A DNA stretch of 12,914 nt from an uncultured Riemerella sp. (GTDB lineage Bacteria; Bacteroidota; Bacteroidia; Flavobacteriales; Weeksellaceae): positions 1-12,914 of the forward strand of contig CALHQK010000145.1 in assembly GCA_938037185.1 (NCBI GenBank), given 5' to 3'. The position numbers and the translations under genes are program-made. Shown here piece by piece: positions 1 to 7,223 of the stretch (within the stretch, counting starts at the first letter, position 1; each line of letters begins with the position of its first letter). Below the pieces are notes generated by a model, which saw only the letters and a list, made by a program, of their open reading frames with translations, was not told where the DNA came from and did not search any database.

Positions 1-108
1 GAAGATTTAAAAAATATTCTTAGAGAATATTTCCTAATCTATGAAGATTTGAAAACAGAAGTCTTAAAAGTAGATTGGAATGAAGAAGATATGAAAGATT
101 CTGAGTAA
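1..108 (+). CDS. C-terminal 35 residues of an unrecognised protein (5' end outside window)
   Basis: Frame 1 is open from the window edge to a TAA at 106-108. The tail is acidic and helix-like, with a run of charged residues and one tryptophan (KVDWNEEDMKDSE at the end). A terminator hairpin starts 5 bases after the stop, which supports a true gene end. The fragment is too short and shows no motif I recognise, so no function is proposed. Confidence 0.6.
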   Translation, partial: EDLKNILREYFLIYEDLKTEVLKVDWNEEDMKDSE

Positions 109-113
109 ATAAC

Positions 114-147
114 AAAAACAGCCGCTCACATCGGAACGGCTGTTTTT
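114..147. terminator. Bidirectional intrinsic terminator between convergent genes
   Basis: Perfect 11-bp inverted repeat: AAAAACAGCCG at 114-124 pairs with CGGCTGTTTTT at 137-147 around a 12-base loop. The A-run on the left and T-run on the right let it work in both directions. It lies between the rightward gene ending at 108 and the leftward binding-protein gene ending at 156, so it can serve both. Confidence 0.85.
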
Positions 148-155
148 ATTTGTAA

Positions 156-749
156 TTATTGTTTGTTTTGATATAAAATTTTATTCAATCGGATGATGAA
201 ATCCACATTCCTTACTCCTGGAGTCACATCTTCCAGATCTATTTTATATACCTGATTATTCCTCACTGCATTGGTATTTTTCAAGACAGGATTGGTTTTG
301 AAGAAGTTGATTTTCTCCTCTATCGGCTCTGGGCGAGACTGAATATCTATGATGAAAATAGCATCTGGATTTCGCTCTAAAACACTCTCAGGCGTCACGA
401 ACTCAAATCTTTTATCCAAATCTGCATAGATATTTATCCCATGAGCTTTATTGACAAGGTCTGTCGCCAAAGCACTAAAAGCCGCCACTCCTCCTTTATA
501 CGAAAGTATCAGAACCTTCTTCTTTTCGCCATCTTTTGGAACTACTAAATCCTTTTGGGCTTCATTATATCTGTTTTTCAGCTTAGTGACAAGCGCTTCG
601 GCTCTGTCTGGAACATTAAAAATTTTACCCAATAGAATAATATCATCATAGACATCATCCAGCGTAGGATTTTGGATATCATCCAAACTTCTAAGGTTAT
701 AAGGTGCTATTCCCAATTTCATCATATGTTGAAAAATATCCGGATACAT
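156..749 (-). CDS. C-terminal fragment (197 aa) of ABC substrate-binding protein
   Basis: Begins with an ATG 5 bases after the upstream fragment's stop, in another frame. It has no signal peptide, so if translated from here it would stay in the cytoplasm. Family-like segments are the end of the N-lobe (KLGIAPYNLRSLDD, about residues 11-24), the linking helix (TLDDVYDDIILLGKIFN), the C-lobe start VLILSYKG, FVTPESVLERNPDAIFI, and the final NPVLKNTNAVRNNQVYKID block with GVRNVDFI. Translation by termination-reinitiation is possible given the spacing, but it would not yield a secreted domain. I read it as the 3' half of a broken gene. The terminator at 114-147 closes the unit. Confidence 0.65.
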   Translation of the reverse strand: MYPDIFQHMMKLGIAPYNLRSLDDIQNPTLDDVYDDIILLGKIFNVPDRAEALVTKLKNRYNEAQKDLVVPKDGEKKKVLILSYKGGVAAFSALATDLVNKAHGINIYADLDKRFEFVTPESVLERNPDAIFIIDIQSRPEPIEEKINFFKTNPVLKNTNAVRNNQVYKIDLEDVTPGVRNVDFIIRLNKILYQNKQ

Positions 750-754
750 TTAAG

Positions 755-1174
755 TTATTTAATAAGGAAATCTTCTGGTGAGCCCGCCGTTTCTTCATTA
801 ATATTTCCTGCCGCAAAGTCTGGCTTTGCAAGTAAGAAAGCCTCTTTATTCATTCTGAAACCGTGACCTTTCAGTTTCTGAGGCACCTTTTCATAGGCTT
901 CTCTATACTCAGGAAGAAGCTCTCCCTCCGTACTTCCTATGATGATTCTGTCCTCCAATCCCAATGCGAGAAGAATCTCGGTAGTATATGGATTAAACAG
1001 CGCTGCTCTCTGAGGCGGTGTCGTGATGACCACGGGAACATCCCTGTCAGCATCTTTATAAATATATTCTACTCTATTTTCTTGTTTGGTATCAGCCTTT
1101 GCTGCGGCGTCTTTTTTCTCTGAACAAGACAGCACTGCTACGGCAGTCAAAGCCAAAAACAATTGTTTTTTCAT
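755..1174 (-). CDS. N-terminal fragment (139 aa) of ABC substrate-binding lipoprotein
   Basis: Starts with a lipoprotein signal: MKKQ, a hydrophobic core, and the lipobox VLSC with Cys17 as the predicted lipidated residue. A charged, disordered linker follows to about residue 35. Then comes the first half of an iron-complex binding-protein N-lobe, including PYTTEILLALGL, GSTEGELLPEY and KPDFAAG, the typical pattern in which a strand ends in 'KPD'. The frame stops after SPEDFLIK, well before the linking helix, so it cannot form a binding site alone. It starts 20 bases after the receptor gene's stop, which suggests one transcript. In the intact family the protein delivers siderophore, haem or cobalamin to an inner-membrane permease. 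No permease or ATPase gene is in this window. Confidence 0.7.
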   Translation of the reverse strand: MKKQLFLALTAVAVLSCSEKKDAAAKADTKQENRVEYIYKDADRDVPVVITTPPQRAALFNPYTTEILLALGLEDRIIIGSTEGELLPEYREAYEKVPQKLKGHGFRMNKEAFLLAKPDFAAGNINEETAGSPEDFLIK

Positions 1175-1194
1175 GAAACTATATTTTAAATTTA

Positions 1195-3780
1195 TTAGAA
1201 ACTATATTTTACATTAAACATCACATTTCTAGGCGTTCCAGGGAATAGCCTTGTGTAGTCAAACGCTCCGCCCCAGTATGTTTTGTTAAATAAATTTCCT
1301 ACATTCACAGCCAGCTGCATTTTATTTAATTTATAATAAACTGCTGCATCTACCACTACATAAGAAGGAATGGTTAAAGTTCTGTCTGCCCATGCTATTC
1401 TATCTCCTACATAATTTCCTCCTAATCCTATTCCGAAATTTTTCAGCGCTCCTTGCTCGAAATTATATCTTGTCCATAAGTTGAAACTGTGTTTAGGCGT
1501 GTTTCCACTTCTGTATCTTTCGCCGTTTTCTGTTGTCTTAGCATCGATGAAAGAATATCCAGCATTAACCTGCCAGTTTGGTAAAATTCTACCGATAACC
1601 TCCATCTCTATCCCCTGAGAACGCTGGTCACCTCCTTCTATTTTCAGCGCATCATTATCATTAGGATCATCCATTAGTACATTTTGCTGATGAATATTAA
1701 AATAAGCAATGTTTGCATTCAGTTTGCCATCCAGCCATTCTGTTTTCAGTCCTCCTTCCAGCATTTTAGATGTCATCGGCGAGAATGGCCCACCATAAGC
1801 TGTAGTTCCTAAATAAGCATTGGTCTGCACCTCAAATCCTTCTATATATGATGCATATACATTCATGTTTTTAGTCGCCTCATAGATAACGCCTAATCTC
1901 TTCAGCAGTTTGTGCTGTTTTGTGGCAACTTCATTTTTAAGTTTATAATTCGTTTTATCTAAATACCATTCTTGTCTGATACCGAAATTAACGATGAATT
2001 TCCCATAACTCATTTGATTCATTAAATAAGCTCCATTGGTCATAAAATGCAAAGGAGTTATTTCTAATCTTTGGAAAACATAATCATTCAGATTCGCTAC
2101 ATAGTATTTAGGATTTTGTAAATCAAAATGAGGGACATTCGGCACTGGGTTCCCATTAGCATCAGTCAGATAATTCGCTGCATTCGCTGGGTTAAACTTA
2201 TTGGCAACTTTTCCGTTTGTCAATCTGTATCCTCTCGCTCTATTCCATCCTCCATTTCTACTCACTTCAAAAGCGCTCAGGTCATACCCTGCAACCATTT
2301 TGTTTTTCAGGTTTCCGATATTAAAATCAAAATTAAAATACGCACTGAAGTTATCTGAGTATGTCTTTTGTCTTCTTTGAGAAACCTGCATTTCTACCAA
2401 AGTAGGTATAGCCTTCCCTGTAATATCTTGCGCAAATTTATTAGCCGTTCTATGCTCTAGTAAATCTTCATCCCAGATATGCTTCATATAGGACATATTA
2501 AGACCTATTTTATCTGTAAACTTATGAGAAAGGCTACTCATCACCGTGAAATTCAGGTTTTTATTATAGTCATTAGAAGCTCCTATGGCAAAGCTTATAG
2601 GTGTGGTGTGCAGATTAGCGCTTTGTCCTTTCTTTACCCCAAAAATAGGCTGTCCTCGGTCTAGTTTAGTATCAGTATTAGTCAATACCAATTCTAAATT
2701 TACTCTTGTTTTTTCATTTGGAATATAACTGATAGTAGGCGCTATCATATAGGACTTACTTCCTTGTAAATCCCTGAAACTTCGTGAGTTTTCATACCCT
2801 AAATTCAAACGATATAGTAAAGTTTTTGATTTTTCTAACGGCCCCGTAAAATCCAAAGTACTTCTTACCGTTCCGTAGCTTCCTATCGTAAGGTCTACTT
2901 CTTTTCTAGCAACACTCAAAGGTTTTTTAGTCACCATGTTGATAGTTCCCCCTGCATTGGCACTCGCAAAAGTGATACTCGCAGGACCTTTGATAACTTC
3001 TATCCTTTCCAAGTTAATCGTCATCGGTGGCGAAATGTAGCTCACAAAAGCCGTCATCCCGTTGATTAGACTGTTATTATCTCTGTTTCCCCATCCTTGG
3101 GTAACCCCTCTTATCGCATAGTGGCTGTAATAACTGGTGGCATTCACCCCTGTCACATTCTTCAGCGCATCTCCTATCATAAATACCTGTCTATCAGACA
3201 AAAGCTCCTTGGTAACGGTAGAGATAGACTGCGCCACTTCCATATTTTTAAGGGCAATTTTAGAAGAAGAGAAAGAGTAATCACTATTATAGTCTTTTCT
3301 TGCTCTACCCACTATCTCTACTGTTTGTAGCACATGTTCTTTGCCATCTTCTTTATTATTTTTTGACTTAGGATTAGTAGGATCTTCCTGCTCTGGATTA
3401 TTTTCAGGATTATTTTCTGCTAATTGTTCATCTTTTATTTCTTGTTTAGGCTCTTCTATAGGTGTGCTATCTACTTTATTTTCATTTATAATGATATCTC
3501 CTAGGTCTAATGTTTCACTATCCGTTATCATTATATTTCTATCCGATAGAACATTAGTATTTTCTACCACTTGTAGCGTATAAATTCCTCCTTCTGGAAG
3601 AAGTATACTAAACGCTCCTTTTTCATCAACTGGATAAACCAATTCCTTTCCTTCCTTTTTCACCAATACTTTCAATGATGAAGCAGAAGGCGTTTCCTGC
3701 ACTATTCTTCCTTTAATAGTCTGGCTATAAGCCATTGCGGAAAACAATAAACTTGAAATCAATAATACTTTTTTATTCAT
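1195..3780 (-). CDS. TonB-dependent siderophore receptor (outer membrane)
   Basis: An 861-residue outer-membrane receptor of the TonB-dependent siderophore class. Residues 1-19 are a Sec signal peptide. Residues about 21-100 form a carboxypeptidase-regulatory-like beta sandwich, common on receptors of this phylum. Residues about 103-148 are an acidic, Asn/Pro-rich linker. A possible TonB box lies near TVEIVGRA (153-160). The plug spans about 170-290, with YAIRGV, ERIEVIKGPASI (258-269) and GGTINMVTKKP. The rest is the 22-strand barrel, ending in NVKYSF with the C-terminal aromatic residue needed for outer-membrane insertion. It takes up a ferric chelate using TonB energy. The substrate cannot be told from sequence. 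It is first in a unit with the binding lipoprotein, and a Fur-like dyad upstream fits iron repression. Confidence 0.92.
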   Translation of the reverse strand: MNKKVLLISSLLFSAMAYSQTIKGRIVQETPSASSLKVLVKKEGKELVYPVDEKGAFSILLPEGGIYTLQVVENTNVLSDRNIMITDSETLDLGDIIINENKVDSTPIEEPKQEIKDEQLAENNPENNPEQEDPTNPKSKNNKEDGKEHVLQTVEIVGRARKDYNSDYSFSSSKIALKNMEVAQSISTVTKELLSDRQVFMIGDALKNVTGVNATSYYSHYAIRGVTQGWGNRDNNSLINGMTAFVSYISPPMTINLERIEVIKGPASITFASANAGGTINMVTKKPLSVARKEVDLTIGSYGTVRSTLDFTGPLEKSKTLLYRLNLGYENSRSFRDLQGSKSYMIAPTISYIPNEKTRVNLELVLTNTDTKLDRGQPIFGVKKGQSANLHTTPISFAIGASNDYNKNLNFTVMSSLSHKFTDKIGLNMSYMKHIWDEDLLEHRTANKFAQDITGKAIPTLVEMQVSQRRQKTYSDNFSAYFNFDFNIGNLKNKMVAGYDLSAFEVSRNGGWNRARGYRLTNGKVANKFNPANAANYLTDANGNPVPNVPHFDLQNPKYYVANLNDYVFQRLEITPLHFMTNGAYLMNQMSYGKFIVNFGIRQEWYLDKTNYKLKNEVATKQHKLLKRLGVIYEATKNMNVYASYIEGFEVQTNAYLGTTAYGGPFSPMTSKMLEGGLKTEWLDGKLNANIAYFNIHQQNVLMDDPNDNDALKIEGGDQRSQGIEMEVIGRILPNWQVNAGYSFIDAKTTENGERYRSGNTPKHSFNLWTRYNFEQGALKNFGIGLGGNYVGDRIAWADRTLTIPSYVVVDAAVYYKLNKMQLAVNVGNLFNKTYWGGAFDYTRLFPGTPRNVMFNVKYSF

Positions 3781-3819
3781 AAAATGATATTTTTGCTACT
3801 TTTTATAAAAAATTTCGCA

Positions 3820-3827
3820 CAAAAGTA
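3820..3827 (-). promoter_or_regulatory. Bacteroidota-type -7 promoter element of the receptor gene
   Basis: The minus strand reads TACTTTTG, an exact match to the TAnnTTTG -7 consensus of the primary sigma factor in this phylum. It lies 40 bases before the receptor start codon, giving a predicted leader of about 30 bases. I see no clear TTTG -33 box about 19 bases upstream, so the promoter may depend on an activator or be weak. Confidence 0.5.
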
Positions 3828-3854
3828 ACATATTTTTTCTAATTAGTATTATTT

Positions 3855-3880
3855 AAAATCATGAAAAATATCATTATTTT
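3855..3880 (-). promoter_or_regulatory. Candidate Fur-like operator dyad
   Basis: On the minus strand AAAATAATGA and TCATGATTTT form a dyad with 9 of 10 pairs around a 6-base centre. By hand alignment about 13 of 19 positions match the classical Fur box, mainly in the ATAATGATA half. It sits just upstream of the expected -33 region of the receptor promoter. Iron control is inferred from the gene's role. AT-rich DNA produces such dyads by chance. Confidence 0.35.
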
Positions 3881-3886
3881 ATAAAA

Positions 3887-3922
3887 AAATAACACTCCTA
3901 AAAATTTTTAGAAGTGTTATTT
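3887..3922 (-). terminator. Intrinsic terminator after gyrB
   Basis: A 36-base near-perfect palindrome (AAATAACACT ... AGTGTTATTT, with one mismatch at 3897/3912) starts 19 bases after the gyrB stop. On the minus strand it is followed by TTTTTAT. It insulates gyrB from the receptor operon downstream. Confidence 0.8.
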
Positions 3923-3941
3923 GGTATGGTTTTATATTTTC

Positions 3942-5873
3942 CTACGCATCTATATTAGCATAGACTGCGTTCTTTTCTATAAATTCTCTTCTTGGCGGAA
4001 CTTCATCTCCCATCAGCATAGAGAAAATTCTATCTGCTTCTCCTGCGTTTTCTATAGTCACCTGTTTTAGGATTCTATTTTCTGGGTTAAGTGTAGTTTC
4101 CCAAAGCTGCTCTGCATTCATCTCCCCAAGACCTTTGTATCGCTGGATTTCCACGCCTCTGCCATCTGCAGAAAGTTCTTTGGTAAGCTCCTCTCTTTCC
4201 TTGTCATTCCATGCGTAGAGTTTTTTATTTCCTCTCTTCAAAAGATATAGCGGCGGTGATGCGATGTATACATACCCATTCTCTATAAGCTCTTTCATGT
4301 AACGGAAGAAGAATGTAAGAATAAGCGTAGAAATATGCGAACCATCTATATCGGCATCGGTCATAATCACTATTTTATGGTATCTCAGTTTAGACAAGTT
4401 CAGTGCTTTGCTGTCTTCCTCTGTCCCTACAGAAACCCCAAGTGCCGTATAAATATTTTTAATCTCATCATTATCATAAACCTTGTGAAGCATAGATTTT
4501 TCCACATTTAGAATCTTACCTCTCAGCGGTAAAATCGCTTGGAAATTTCTATCTCTTCCTCCTTTGGCTGTTCCTCCCGCAGAGTCTCCCTCTACTAGGA
4601 AAATTTCGCTTATAGATGGGTCTTTAGATGAACAATCGGCTAATTTCCCTGGCAAACCAGAGCCTCCCAATGGCGATTTTCTCTGCACCATTTCACGGGC
4701 TTTTTTCGCTGCCTGACGAGCTTTCGCTGCTAAAACTACTTTTTGTACAATCTGTTTGGCTTCGTTTGGATTTTCTTCAAGGAAATTAGAAAGCATCTCT
4801 CCCACTATCTTATCCACTGCACCAGAAACTTCGGAATTCCCAAGTTTAGTCTTAGTCTGTCCCTCAAACTGAGGTTCCATTACTTTCACGGAAATCACCG
4901 CTGTAAGCCCCTCACGGAAGTCATCTCCTGTCACTTCCACTTTTTCTTTCTGTGGAATACCTAGTTCATCAGCATATTTTTTGAGCGTTCTAGTCAAAGC
5001 TCTTCTAAAACCAGCCAAATGAGTTCCTCCCTCATGCGTATTGATATTATTTACATAAGAATGCAGGTTCTCGTTAAACGAAGTGTTATATCTCATCGCT
5101 ACTTCCACAGGAATATCATCTCGCTCTCCTTCCATAAAGATCACATCCATTATCCCCTCTCTGTTCCCATCGATGAACTCTACAAACTCCTTCAGCCCTC
5201 CTTCAGAATAAAAAGTCTCGCTTTTAAATTCTCCGTTTTCCTCTTTTACTCTTTCATCTGTAAGAGTGATGGTAATTCCTTTATTAAGAAAAGCCAACTC
5301 GCGAAGACGAGCCGCCAAAGTATCATAATTATATACTAATTCATTAAAAATAGATCCATCTGGCTGGAAAAACACCTCTGTCCCAGTAATCTCTGAAGCA
5401 CCGATTTCCTGAACATTCCCAAGCGCTTTACCTTGTGAATATTTCTGCTGGTAGATTTTACCATCTCTCTGAACAGTAGCTATCAACGATGTAGAAAGCG
5501 CATTCACACACGACACCCCTACACCATGAAGCCCCCCAGAAACCTTGTAAGAATCTTTATCAAACTTACCTCCTGCCCCTATTTTGGTCATGACCACCTC
5601 TAGAGCAGATTTTTGTTCTTTTTCGTGGAAATCCACTGGAATACCACGCCCATTATCTTTTACAGAAATACCATTTCCTTCATGAATAGTCACCGAAATA
5701 GTATCACAATATCCTGCTAAAGCCTCATCTATAGAGTTATCCACCACCTCATAAACCAAATGATGAAGCCCTCTAACCCCCACATCTCCAATGTACATTG
5801 ACGGTCTGAGACGCACATGCTCTATACCCTCCAATGCCTGAATACTACTCGCTGTATACTGTTTTTCGCTCAT
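3942..5873 (-). CDS. gyrB: DNA gyrase subunit B
   Basis: A complete 643-residue GyrB, the ATPase subunit that with GyrA introduces negative supercoils. The N-terminal GHKL ATPase shows Glu42 and Asn46 (YEVVDNSIDEA), DNGRGIP (73-79) and the lid GGLHGVG (113-119). The transducer carries QTKTKLGN (339-346), whose lysine contacts ATP. The TOPRIM domain has EGDSAGG (428-434) and the metal-binding DADID (506-510). QRYKGLGEMN (577-586) follows. The length is typical of GyrB without the roughly 170-residue insert found in enteric bacteria. The aspartate of EGDSAGG and the lysine of RGKILNVEK, which are quinolone-resistance positions in E. coli, are unchanged. The N-terminus (RLRPSMYIGD, GLHHLVYE) fits GyrB better than ParE. 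The gene stands alone: a terminator follows and a divergent gene lies upstream. Confidence 0.98.
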   Translation of the reverse strand: MSEKQYTASSIQALEGIEHVRLRPSMYIGDVGVRGLHHLVYEVVDNSIDEALAGYCDTISVTIHEGNGISVKDNGRGIPVDFHEKEQKSALEVVMTKIGAGGKFDKDSYKVSGGLHGVGVSCVNALSTSLIATVQRDGKIYQQKYSQGKALGNVQEIGASEITGTEVFFQPDGSIFNELVYNYDTLAARLRELAFLNKGITITLTDERVKEENGEFKSETFYSEGGLKEFVEFIDGNREGIMDVIFMEGERDDIPVEVAMRYNTSFNENLHSYVNNINTHEGGTHLAGFRRALTRTLKKYADELGIPQKEKVEVTGDDFREGLTAVISVKVMEPQFEGQTKTKLGNSEVSGAVDKIVGEMLSNFLEENPNEAKQIVQKVVLAAKARQAAKKAREMVQRKSPLGGSGLPGKLADCSSKDPSISEIFLVEGDSAGGTAKGGRDRNFQAILPLRGKILNVEKSMLHKVYDNDEIKNIYTALGVSVGTEEDSKALNLSKLRYHKIVIMTDADIDGSHISTLILTFFFRYMKELIENGYVYIASPPLYLLKRGNKKLYAWNDKEREELTKELSADGRGVEIQRYKGLGEMNAEQLWETTLNPENRILKQVTIENAGEADRIFSMLMGDEVPPRREFIEKNAVYANIDA

Positions 5874-5981
5874 AATTTTAATCTTTTTGCTATTTTTAGT
5901 TAAAACAAAAATGCTTACAAATATCGTGATTTTTTTTTGATTAAAAAAATTATAAAACAGAATTGATAAATTTTAACAAAT

Positions 5982-6015
5982 TTTGATTTTCTTAATCAAT
6001 TTTTATTGTATCTTG
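5982..6015 (+). promoter_or_regulatory. Possible promoter for the symporter-DUF2851 unit
   Basis: TTTG at 5982-5985 and TATCTTG at 6009-6015 resemble the -33 and -7 boxes of this phylum with a 23-base spacer, longer than usual, and the -7 box is imperfect. The position, about 30 bases before the ATG at 6045, is right. It also argues against a TTG start at 6006, which would lie on the promoter. Confidence 0.3.
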
Positions 6016-6044
6016 CAGGGAATTTTGTTAAATTATCAAATAAA

Positions 6045-7214
6045 ATGAAAAAAGGCAACTATCTTTTAGTTAAAATAATTATTGCCATTATTTTAGGTGT
6101 TTTAATCGGGCAAATTATCAATAGAGATTTTCTGCGTATTTTTATAACGATTAATGAGTTATTCAGTAAGTTTTTAGGGTTCTGCATTCCTTTGATTATC
6201 ATTGGGTTAGTTGTTCCTTCTATTGGGAAACTTGGCAGCAAAGCGAGTAATATGGTGCTAATAACTACTGTTTTGGCCTATATTTCTACTCTTTTGGCTG
6301 GTTTCACATCTTATGGAGTGAGTATGAGTGCTTTCCCTAAACTTCTGGAAGGGCAGTCGCTCAGTGATGTTTCAAAGGTTACTGAAATCAAGCCTTTTTT
6401 TTCTTTAGATATCCCTCCGATAATGGATGTGATGACGGCCTTGGTTCTCGCATTCACTTTGGGAATTGGAGTTTCTAAAATCCAAAATTCATCTCTGCTG
6501 AAAGCAAGCGAAGAGTTTGAGATAATTATTTCTAATGTTATCAAATATATTTTGATTCCGCTTCTTCCGCTTTATATTTTTGGAATCTTTTTAGGAATGT
6601 CTTATTCCGGCGAAGTTTTCACGATTATCAATATTTTTATTAAAATCATTGCGGTTATTTTTGGGCTGCACATCTTGTTTTTAATCTTTCTTTTCGTTAT
6701 TGCTGGAATTGTAGGAAGAAAAAATCCTTTTAAACTATTGATTAACATGGTTCCCGCTTATTTTACCGCTCTGGGAACACAGTCTTCCGCTGCTACCATT
6801 CCTATTTCCTTGGAGCAGACTATCAAAAATGGTGTTTCGGAAAAGGTAGCTAAATTGGTCATTCCGCTTTGTGCTACCATTCATCTTTCCGGCAGTACGC
6901 TCAAAATCGTTGCCTGCACCATCGCTCTCATGCTCGTTCAACACTTACCTATAGACTTCTGGGATTATACAGGATTTATTTTCATGCTCGGTATTGCTAT
7001 GGTGGCTGCACCTGGAGTTCCTGGTGGCGCTATTATGGCGGCTATCGGGATTATCGGTTCTATGCTGGGATTCGATGAAAAAAGCCAAGCACTGATGATT
7101 TCTCTCTACATCGCTATGGACAGCTTCGGAACAGCGGGAAATGTCACAGGCGATTGTGCTATAGCCGTGATTGTAGATAATATTTTCAAGAAGAACGAAG
7201 ACAGCCTTCCATAA
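6045..7214 (+). CDS. DAACS-family cation-coupled amino acid/dicarboxylate symporter, atypical
   Basis: A 389-residue polytopic inner-membrane transporter of the GltPh/SstT fold. ATG 6045 (MKKGNYLLVK) is preferred over a TTG 39 bases upstream. The first hairpin has SSAATIP (247-253), the second has GVPGGAI, and the last helix has NVTGD (366-370). Ungapped alignment to GltPh shows changes at key sites. The NMDGT motif, which binds sodium, reads H280-L-S-G-S284, so both Asn310 and Asp312 are lost. Arg397, which holds the acidic side chain, is Gly362. Asp394, Asn401 and Asp405 are kept as Asp359, Asn366 and Asp370. Loss of the arginine suggests a neutral rather than an acidic substrate. Loss of the sodium ligands suggests altered coupling. 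The substrate is not known. It lies 9 bases before the DUF2851 gene. Confidence 0.88.
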   Translation: MKKGNYLLVKIIIAIILGVLIGQIINRDFLRIFITINELFSKFLGFCIPLIIIGLVVPSIGKLGSKASNMVLITTVLAYISTLLAGFTSYGVSMSAFPKLLEGQSLSDVSKVTEIKPFFSLDIPPIMDVMTALVLAFTLGIGVSKIQNSSLLKASEEFEIIISNVIKYILIPLLPLYIFGIFLGMSYSGEVFTIINIFIKIIAVIFGLHILFLIFLFVIAGIVGRKNPFKLLINMVPAYFTALGTQSSAATIPISLEQTIKNGVSEKVAKLVIPLCATIHLSGSTLKIVACTIALMLVQHLPIDFWDYTGFIFMLGIAMVAAPGVPGGAIMAAIGIIGSMLGFDEKSQALMISLYIAMDSFGTAGNVTGDCAIAVIVDNIFKKNEDSLP

Positions 7215-7223
7215 AAACACACG

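Larger units (their letters stand above)
156..1174 (-). pseudogene. Iron/siderophore ABC substrate-binding lipoprotein, disrupted
   Basis: Read together, the frames 1174-755 and 749-156 make one class III (TroA/FecB/BtuF-type) periplasmic binding protein of about 330 residues, the usual family size. The upstream frame carries the lipoprotein signal and most of the N-lobe. The downstream frame carries the rest of the N-lobe, the long linking helix and the C-lobe. They are separated by a TAA at 757-755 and a shift of frame. The downstream frame also has a TAA directly before its ATG, so one small indel inside the junction cannot rejoin them. An insertion of 8 bases or more (for example about 44 AT-rich bases), or two mutations, is needed. 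A sequencing error cannot be excluded. Confidence 0.65.

Noticed and set aside
3942..5873. Possibility that this gene is parE (topoisomerase IV) rather than gyrB
   Set aside because: The N-terminal RLRPSMYIGD, the 643-residue length and the overall pattern fit GyrB of this phylum, and no parC-like gene is adjacent.
6006..6044. Extended N-terminus of the symporter from a TTG at 6006
   Set aside because: The added 13 residues are not membrane-like, the likely -7 box would be inside the coding part, and the ATG at 6045 gives a normal N-terminus (MKKGNYLLVKIII).
5874..6044. Replication origin or DnaA-box cluster near gyrB
   Set aside because: No clear run of TTATCCACA-like boxes was seen, and neither dnaA nor dnaN is in the window. 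The gap is a plain divergent promoter region.
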